From Ischnura elegans (Eukaryota; Arthropoda; Insecta; Odonata; Coenagrionidae), in NCBI RefSeq assembly GCF_921293095.1, contig NC_060248.1, positions 135,048,972 to 135,112,971 on the forward strand: 64,000 nucleotides of DNA, given 5' to 3'. How positions within the stretch are numbered: position 1 is the first letter of the stretch; every line of letters begins with the position of its first letter. The translations under genes and the position numbers were made by a program. This document shows positions 57,433 to 64,000 of the stretch, piece after piece. The notes beneath the pieces are model-generated. The model was given only the letters and a program-made list of their open reading frames with translations. It was not told the DNA's origin and ran no database searches.

Positions 57433-58254
57433 CAGTGAGTCCTCGTTTAACGTCACTTACCCTTCCTGAAAAATGTGACGATAAACGAAATGACGTTAAT
57501 CGAAGCATAATATCCCATAAGAAACAATGTTAAAAGTGAATATTGGCTCCTAGACCTCACAATTCCTAAGCGAAAAAATTTTAGCGTATCATATTTGGGC
57601 CATTTTTTACGATGGGAATGCCAAACTATGGCATAAATACGAGTCCCTGTCTTCATCGACGGCAATACCAGCAGCGACGTACATCCTTCTCCATTTTTGT
57701 ATCTTCCCGCATTTGTTTTTTCGGCTTAGCTATGGTGGTCACCCGGTCGAGCGTGTTCCTGGGCATCATCATCGCTGAAACATCGTCGCAGTTACAGGAA
57801 CCAAAATTATTGAGAACACGGCGAAAAAGTGACGACAAATACTCCGAGCTCTACACGGAAAAATTCCTAGAAATCACTTATCAGGTTCCAGAAAACCGTT
57901 AAGTCAAGTAAAATTTGCTAAAACTTTACTTGACATTTACGCATTTAACATTTGCGCACCTTCCTAAGAATTCATTTTGCAGAAAATTTGCTATAAACGT
58001 AGTCGAAATTGACAATAAACACACCGTTTTACACTTCGTTTAGACTGACTGTATTACTTGTATTACCGCCCACAAAACGAAAAACCTGCAACGCCCGCCG
58101 CTTCGCATTTTTTCTCGCGCGAAATTTAAAAGATCTGACCAGACCTGACGTTATCGCGAAGCAAAGGTGCGATAAACGAATCACGGTCTCAAAATTTTCG
58201 TGACGTTATCGCGAAATGACGTTAAACGGGGTGACGTAGAACGAGGACTCACTG
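57433..58254. mobile_element. Tigger1 deletion derivative (822 bp)
   Basis: Ends CAGTGAGTCCTCGTTTAACG and CGAGGACTCACTG, flanked by TA at 57431-57432 and 58255-58256. It is Tigger1 (13085-15817) with the middle, including the transposase, removed: the left part matches 13085 to about 13580 and the right part matches from about 15560 to 15817. T1 copy 1 carries the empty site (CATTAGTTATTTTCATTGAG at 31193). Confidence 0.95.
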
Positions 58255-58859
58255 TATTTGAAAAGATAGCACATTCAGCTGAAAATACGGAGTAACTCGA
58301 AATATTAACTTACGAAGGTTATTTTGGTAACGGGTTAAGGGCCTCGTTTTTATTTTTTTTCTCATCTGTGAGCAATAGAGGGCGACATAAATGGCGGTTA
58401 GGCCGGCTGGCACTAAAATTCAGTGGGTGTTGGAAACAAATATCTATCTTAGGCATACTTAATAGTTGCTATTCGCTCCTAACCACAAATTTATAACATT
58501 AAATTCTTATAATAAAGTTTGCAATTCATTATTTGAGTAGGTTTTCTAAACTGGTCAGGAATTTCTTAAGTGATCGTAGATATTAAAGTACGTACAAGAA
58601 ATGGGAATTTCATGGTTCTATAATTATTTAACGATCTTTCACAGCATAAATCGATAACAAAAAGACTTTTCTTAGAATTCTACCGTGAATAACCACCTAA
58701 AACATTTAAATAAGGCCACTGAAGACAAAAAAGGGCTGAGGAAACAAAAGCGAACATTTTTTTGTGACTTATGAAAAAGGTTTGAAATTACGAAACTCAA
58801 TTTTACGAAGTGCCAATTTTCCGGTCCCACAGACTTCGTATAATCGAGAGTTTACTGTA

Positions 58860-59755
58860 CAGCAGACTCCAGGCTTAATTTTATCTGTGTTGCGGATTAT
58901 CCATGCACGAGTTCTTTGATATTTTCCAAGATCTTTATTTTAAAAAAAAATCGGATGCAAAAGCACCACGTTGTATGCCTTTGAACCACTAATTAATTGC
59001 TACACTGGGATTATTATTCCCATTAGAATCCCCTTTTCAATAAATGAAATTTTATTCACTTGTTAACAAAGAATGTTTCAAGTTTACTTGGACGTCTGCT
59101 CCAGCATTGCATATGACAATCAGCGGCAGGAAGAGACTCTTGATAAATTTTAGAAGATTCTTCCACGGTTAAAATTGAGAGAAATGTTATCTACGATCTT
59201 TAATTGTATATTTCGTATTGCAAATGCACAATTATTGCCATGGCCTCGCATGCGGTTGAATACAGCCGAAGGAAACCAGATATTTCATCGCACTCAGGCA
59301 TGTTTATGCTGTGACTTGTCAAGGTCAAACTGCAGAGGAATGGAACAGTAGAAGTTAAGGCAGCAGTGGAAGTAAAGATAGCATGGGTCTTAGCCATCTG
59401 CTTGCCTGTGTAAAGAATTTAAGTGCCCTACAGCACATCTTCTGATGTTGCACAGTGGTTTTGAAACATTCGTGCAAACCCTGTTTTCTGAATCCATGAT
59501 CTCACAGCCACGGGTGCGTGGTTTCCAGAAACTGAGCAGCAGGAATATGAGAATAATCACGTTATCATGGCTAAAAAGATCGCAGTCGGAAAAAGAAAGC
59601 TCCTAATGGTTCCAGAAAGCATTCTAAAATGACAGACGATGTGCGTAAATAATAATAGATTGTTTGTTTTGCGTAATTATGAAAATTACAAGAAATAAAA
59701 GTGAAGTTTGGATTATTCGTGACATCTCTCCCCATCATTAGCCTGGAGTTTTCTG
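58860..59755 (+). mobile_element. W-family Tigger-like MITE
   Basis: Left end CAGCAGACTCCAGGCTTAAT right after the TA (58858-58859) that also ends T1 copy 2; right end TTAGCCTGGAGTTTTCTG before TA at 59756-59757. 896 bp. Interior matches the W copy at 48024 (for example TTTACTTGGACGTCTGCTCCAGCA, CATGCGGTTGAATA and CAGTGGTTTTGAA). Confidence 0.83.
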
Positions 59756-59842
59756 TACTGCCGAAATTTGAACTGTTCTGTACTTCTTCTTGAATATTGG
59801 TCCTTGCATATATTTGAGCTTTGGTCTTCATGAATATTGGTA

Positions 59843-61376
59843 CAGTAGAAGATCAATATTTCAGAAATCTAAATAACAGAATGATCTAAACAATGGAAAG
59901 TTATCCCTTGTGTCTCAAAATTCATATTTTAAAAGTTGCATTAACGAAAATATGACTAACTAACAAGGGGAATACACGACCTCCGCATCGCCGATCGAGA
60001 TATTACCTTACCTTCATTTTTTACAATTTTTAATTGCTTTTTTCTCGGAATTTTACGAGAAGTGCGTCGTCTCGCTTCGGCATATTACATTTGTACCCAT
60101 AAACTACCGAATAGCAAAATTTGAGCTCGATCGGCGATGCGAAGGTCGTGTATTCCCCTTGTAAGTGGTTTTATTGCCGTCTTAGATACTGGCTGTCTTC
60201 ACGCTAATCCCGAAAGTATTTTGCAGTTTCCTTCTACAAAATATTTCATTATGTGACTTGGGATACTCGGATGTGGTGATTCCGTGCAACAGAATTTACG
60301 GCATCATTATAAGTCGTCTATTCCTCAAACTTTCTGGACTTAATTAGGAGAGAAATGGAAGTAGGTTGAAGTTTACAATGTACGTGCCTCAAGCCCAAAA
60401 TTACTTAAAATATATCGGAGGAGAACCATTTTAACCCCTCCTAATGGCCCTTGTTTGAAAGCTGGGATTGAGATAAGCAGCTCCAGGAGAGGAAGTAATA
60501 GGCAACCCTGCATAACACTCTCAAGTTAGTCGTAAGGCGGGCAACTCCCACTGTAAAACCCATAGCCTGAAAGGCCCCTATCCGTATGACTTACAATGGC
60601 TAGTCCATGATGATTGCTAATGAATGTAAATGCCAAGTACTTTTCCCAAAATACTCGTGTTCTCCACACTTAAAAGATAAGCTGCGACTGCAAATATTAA
60701 ATGCAAAAGTTGAAATTCACAATCAGTTATTATTTACAGTAACGACGTGGGATTACCTCCAATCGCAGGATTTGATAATTGCCATTAAGTTTATGCTAGT
60801 GGCCGTGAAAATCGACAGGTGCTTGTTGAAAAATATGGAGGGGCAAATTATTAATGCTATAGTCGGATTGTAAGAATGCTGCGCCATTTTCCTTCCATTT
60901 ACAGCTGGTCTCATCAAGATTATTTTCATGACTTTTACCTTCTCCCGTCACAAACGAAGGACTTTTTCAAATGTTTTGAATCTGTTTCAATCATATCTTT
61001 AATCAAAAATTTTATGAATTTGGTGGGTTTTTCTCCTTACATAAGCCTTTACTCAAAAAAGCATCATTTCCACTGAGGCCTATGCACGTTATGATAAAAA
61101 AGTATTTTCCGTGTTCCAGTGTTGCCTATATCCAGGCAGCTGATCTATTATTTTAAACTGGGACAAGCCACAGTGATAACTTTAACGGGGGGCACCCCCA
61201 ATGCACAAATTGTGCAAAAAATCCACACAAAAAAAATAATTTGCCTTGAACGGGATCCCAGTCAAGGCGGATGAATTTTTCTGTGGATTTTTCACAAAGC
61301 TGATCTATTCTACGGAAATATTGTTTAACTGGAATGCGTCTGGTCCTAACCATTCCAAATTATCGATCTTCTACTG
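59843..61376. mobile_element. Tigger-like element V (1534 bp)
   Basis: Left end CAGTAGAAGATCAATATTTC after TA (59841-59842); right end, inverted, CAGTAGAAGATCGATAATTT before TA (61377-61378). A Harbinger MITE is inserted at 59964. The frame at 60607-60873 has no family likeness. A hairpin with 11-bp arms (61217-61227 and 61282-61292) lies near the right end. Confidence 0.82.
59964..60161. mobile_element. Short PIF/Harbinger-like MITE (198 bp)
   Basis: Inverted ends of about 35 bp (CAAGGGGAATACACGACCT and its complement, continuing into CGCATCGCCGATCGAG), with TAA at 59961-59963 and 60162-60164. The 3-bp TAA duplication fits Harbinger. The inner 120 bp is AT-rich and non-coding. Few changes between the arms suggest a young insertion. 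Confidence 0.92.
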
Positions 61377-61378
61377 TA

Positions 61379-62343
61379 TATTATTTCATTGGTCCAGGGG
61401 CATACATTATAGCCAGCTGATTCATCTCCACCACATGCCTCTCTCTCCCCATCCATATGAACACCAGATTTTCTTGGGTGCACATTGCTATGACAGTCTG
61501 AAATTATTCCAAACTGTGAATACACAGATTCCTTCCAATTATTACTGCTTATAATTGGCTTCATTGATTGCATGACAGCCCAAAAATTAATATTGTAATA
61601 GCTATTATTCAAAGCTTTATCAGACTTGGAATGCATTCAAGGATAGTCCTCTCGACTCTAATCAAACCCTTAAGGTTTTTTATTTTCCCCCAAAATGTAC
61701 CCAGTCCCCTTCACTAGGTGCAGCACAACATTTAAGATGCATTTCACCTGGAGATGCTTTCTTTCATCTATCTGAAGATCAATCTCTCCCCACGAAGCCT
61801 ATAAGAGCTGGGGGCAGAGTTTCTTTAAAGGTTTGCATCTTGATTTAGGAACGTTTTCTCCTCATTTACAATAGCACCATGAGGCAAATTCTGAAAGGCA
61901 ACTGAACTTGAAAGGAACAAAAAAGGAATTGAACGTGCAAGTCTGAAGAGAATATAAGCCAAGTTGTGAGAACTGCAAAAACCAGCATTGCAGTCAGTAT
62001 AATTTGTCATAATTTTCTTAGAAATGAAAGGTAAATTTATTATAAAATAATTATCTAAGAGAATCATAACGTTTTAAATCATGCCTGAGGACAGTATCTA
62101 TGAATGGATATTGGTTCTAAATATACACCTAACTTAAGGTTTGTTCTATGGTGAATTATACAGCTACTATTTTTGCCTAGCAAGGGCAGTTAGTATAAAA
62201 ATTGTCATTGTTCTAACAAATTGATGCCATGAGCCTCTGAGTATAAAAATGATTGCAAGCTATGGAAGCAACACCTCACACAATAGTATACATGATTTAA
62301 AGCATTTGCCGCAAAGTAATAATTATACCATTAAACCACTCAC
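61379..62343. other. Intron sequence, nothing recognised
   Basis: No gene or repeat recognised in this last kilobase of the 16.1-kb intron. Confidence 0.4.
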
Positions 62344-62501
62344 CTAGCTTGATTGGAGATTTTAGATGTTTCTGCTTGTAACATTCCTTCCAAGAAGTTC
62401 TTCCTTTTTTCATAAAACTTCAGCCTCACCTCAAAGTATTCCTTCAGGATTTCTTCAACTGATTCATATTTTTTCAAACATCCATTTGCATCAAAACACA
62501 C
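62344..62501 (-). CDS. Top2: DNA topoisomerase II, C-gate exon
   Basis: Encodes VCFDANGCLKKYESVEEIL, KEYFEVRLKFYEKRKNFLE and MLQAETSKISNQA, and ends with two bases of the arginine codon that the next exon completes. It matches MVLFD--GCLKKYD---DIL--FFELRLK-Y--RK-WL-GML-AE--KLNNQARF of animal TOP2, among the best conserved C-gate helices. Acceptor TTTTTACAG, donor GTGAGT. Confidence 0.97.
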
Positions 62502-63123
62502 CTGTAAAAATTCCAAGGCAAACACTTCAGTTCTAACAGTTCCAGTTTTAAAAGTTCAAGTTATTGCTACACACATTGAAAAATGCAATAAGATTTCATA
62601 ATTTTTTCAAGTAAATACAAAATATGGACCTCTTGGACTCAAAAAAGGGTGAAGAAGCAGCACAAAGTCAGTTAGCTATTTTCGATCAAGATAATTTTTT
62701 ATAAGGAAATTAAAATATTCTCACATCAAGAATGTAAACCTGTTTTTACCTGATTCCATCTCTCAGTAGGCCCTACCAAATAAAAATTAATCTAAGTGAT
62801 GGAAAAAAATCCAGAAGTTCTGTAAAAAGGTTTTACAGCGCCCTCACATCAGTTGCATTAATGAGCATCATATTTTTTTGTGATAGTGACAGACCAAAGT
62901 GTCACTCACAATATAAAAACAGTAATTTTAAATTCCTACAAGAGCATATTTTAAACATGTTAAACATATTATTTTATGGGTAGCACTCATAAAAATGCAA
63001 GAAGAAAGATAAAACATACAATAATTAATATCAAAGAACAGCACTTGGAAAAAAGCCATCCTTCTTCAAAGAATCTAGACTTCTTCAATGAGTGATATGC
63101 ATTGAGGAATTTATTCAACCCAC
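62502..63123. other. Top2 intron, nothing recognised
   Basis: 622-bp AT-rich intron, GT-AG bounded, without visible repeats. Confidence 0.6.
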
Positions 63124-63259
63124 CATTGACGTGAGACTTTGGACAGTTTGCAGCTTGAACACCTTGTGCAACCCTTCTTCTTCAGCTTTGGCTAGCTTCT
63201 CTTCGGTCATATGAACAACAAATCTCACTGTGGTATCAGAGTTGTACTCCTTGTAATCA
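63124..63259 (-). CDS. Top2: DNA topoisomerase II, first exon in the window
   Basis: Encodes DYKEYNSDTTVRFVVHMTEE, KLAKAEEEGLHKVFKLQT and VQSLTSM. It matches DY-EYHTDTTVKFVVKMTEEKL and GLHKVFKLQT of animal TOP2, the segment between the tower domain and the C-gate. Its first base completes a split codon, so at least one more exon lies upstream. I cannot find that exon in the remaining 740 bases. Acceptor CATTTCAG, donor GTGGGT. Confidence 0.97.
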
Positions 63260-63610
63260 CTGAAATGGAAAATTGAGGAAACTTATGGTATTACAAAAGC
63301 ACACAATACCAGTCATACAAAATATGTAGCAGATATTTTCAGCATATGATACCCATTCAAAAAACTTCAGCTTGAAGTAAGATGTGTAAGAAAGGCTTTC
63401 ACCAAATTTTACCATTGAGAACGGCATAATTTTGCCCCCAGAGCAGTTTGAAGTTTCAACTTGAATTCCCTGCCAAAAACACATTTCTCGAGCAACACCA
63501 TGTTGATGATGTGTGAACCTCATGATACTTGCATTGCTTGCATAGGGAGTGCATTGTAGTAAATGTTATTTTGAGTAAAAATAAATGGTAGATAATACGG
63601 ATAATTTTAA
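63260..63610. other. Top2 intron, nothing firm
   Basis: A minus-strand stretch at 63412-63475 has an acceptor-like TTTTTGGCAG and a GTAAAA donor-like end, but its translation does not match the TOP2 segment expected before DYKEY. Confidence 0.4.
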
Positions 63611-63830
63611 ATGAGTGGGAGGAAACCGCACGTATACTGTTGTGTGCTGAGATGCAAATCTACCTCTCGTAAAACACCAGAAAAGTATTTTTTGTGCCAA
63701 ACGACCCACACCGGAGAAGGCGGTGGTATGACGCTGCACAGAGACAGCACATTCCCTCCGAAATAGGCTGTGAGGGCTATTTTAATGTCACTTCTGCTTA
63801 TCAAAGAAATTTAGCTTCAATTACTCCTTT
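63611..63830 (+). pseudogene. THAP-type zinc-finger sequence, frameshifted
   Basis: An ATG opens MSGRKPHVYCCVLRCKSTSR and KTPEKY. After a run of six T the frame is off by one; the other frame continues with FVPNDPHRRRRWYDAAQR and IGCEGYFNV. Together these follow the THAP pattern: C-x(2-4)-C near the start, then F-x-x-P, then a tryptophan after a basic run, then C-x2-H-F. Here the last histidine is tyrosine. THAP domains bind DNA and occur in P-element transposases and host regulators. The frame loss and the changed zinc ligand point to a dead copy. It lies on the strand opposite Top2, in its intron. Confidence 0.6.
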
Positions 63831-64000
63831 TGCTGTCTTTGGCCACACATCGCAAAGATTTTGTAGGTGCTTAAATATATATGAATTCAACGGGAAATGT
63901 TTCCTTTTAATTGAAAATTTATCATTCTGCTTCAACTCATGTTGGATTTAATGATTATTTCGAGGGCATTAACTGCATATTTGCCCCGGTTTTCACTCTT
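63831..64000. other. Right-edge sequence, nothing recognised
   Basis: AT-rich intron of Top2 after the THAP-like sequence; it may belong to the same dead element. Confidence 0.35.

Larger units (their letters stand above)
49324..58857 (+). mobile_element. Tigger derivative T1, copy 2, with three insertions
   Basis: Left end GAGTAAACCCTCGATTATAC after TA (49322-49323); right end ATAATCGAGAGTTTACTG before TA (58858-58859). It is inverted relative to copy 1 at 30574. Its own sequence lies at 49324-49426, about 52655-52880, 55767-57432 and 58255-58857. Insertions are a Tigger-like element Z (49427), a piggyBac (52881) and a Tigger MITE (57433). Around 56110 it lacks the transposase piece kept in copy 1 and joins directly to the end that reads LRFFDMANE. 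Confidence 0.9.
7427..63259 (-). other. Top2: DNA topoisomerase II gene, 3' half (12 exons)
   Basis: Top2 encodes the nuclear type IIA topoisomerase that passes one DNA duplex through another and is needed for decatenation and chromosome condensation. Twelve minus-strand exons join without a frame error: the first base completes an upstream split codon and 609 further codons follow, including the stop. All introns have GT-AG ends. The order of conserved blocks matches animal TOP2: DYKEY, LHKVFKLQT, GCLKKY, NQARF, RGYDSDPVK, the WSLTKE helix, PSPIGRKVAPRI, the KQTKLNF block and the final KPVKY with an acidic end. Intron lengths from 5' to 3' are 622, 16095, 2101, 14632, 4262, 5080, 364, 147, 7899, 2706 and 97 bp. 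The long ones are filled with transposons. The 5' half of the gene lies outside the window. Confidence 0.95.

Noticed and set aside
63412..63523. A further Top2 exon upstream of DYKEY
   Set aside because: Acceptor- and donor-like ends exist, but none of the three frames resembles the expected TOP2 segment and the phase needed (two bases) is not supported.

Overview
The window is eukaryotic, AT-rich and intron-containing, and looks like an arthropod genome, most likely a large-genome insect. The species cannot be fixed from the sequence. Evidence is the GT-AG introns, the insect-type repeats (CR1-clade LINE with a TAGATG-like tail, Penelope, pogo/Tigger, mariner, piggyBac, hAT, PIF/Harbinger) and one recognisable host gene.

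The host gene is DNA topoisomerase II (Top2) on the minus strand. Its 3' half lies here as 12 exons between 63259 and 7427. The exons join in one reading frame with consistent phases (608 codons plus stop). They encode the C-gate region (exons at 63124, 62344, 46107 and 43784) and the whole charged C-terminal tail (exons at 28930 down to 7427). The N-terminal ATPase, Toprim and catalytic tyrosine parts lie beyond the right edge.

Almost everything else is transposable elements, most of them in Top2 introns. From left to right: a Harbinger-like MITE (189-1476) and a broken LINE (about 1640-4496) lie downstream of Top2. Intron 7838-10543 holds a LINE fragment, a tRNA-like SINE head and an inverted repeat. 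Intron 10733-18631 is a four-level nest: a piggyBac relic is cut by a mariner, which is cut by a Tigger element, which is cut by a second Tigger carrying a nearly intact transposase. Intron 19452-24531 holds a CR1 LINE with an esterase-type ORF1. Intron 24668-28929 holds a Penelope-like element with identical 371-bp inverted arms, a truncated MITE and a piggyBac MITE.

Intron 29152-43783 holds a Tigger derivative (T1, copy 1) and a long Tigger-like element (X1). X1 is interrupted in turn by a hAT, a second Penelope element, another Tigger (Y) and a second copy of its own family (X2). Intron 44006-46106 has one MITE. Intron 46249-62343 holds a foldback Harbinger, two W-family MITEs, a second T1 copy in inverted orientation (itself carrying a Tigger-like element, a piggyBac and a Tigger MITE) and a further Tigger-like MITE. 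A frameshifted THAP-type zinc-finger sequence lies on the plus strand at the right edge.

No operon, CRISPR array or rRNA was seen. The value of the window is its stratigraphy: target-site duplications and one natural empty site give the order of insertion of many DNA transposon families inside one essential gene. Element boundaries come from visible terminal repeats and target-site duplications. Family names come from protein motifs where present and otherwise from terminal-repeat style and are less certain.
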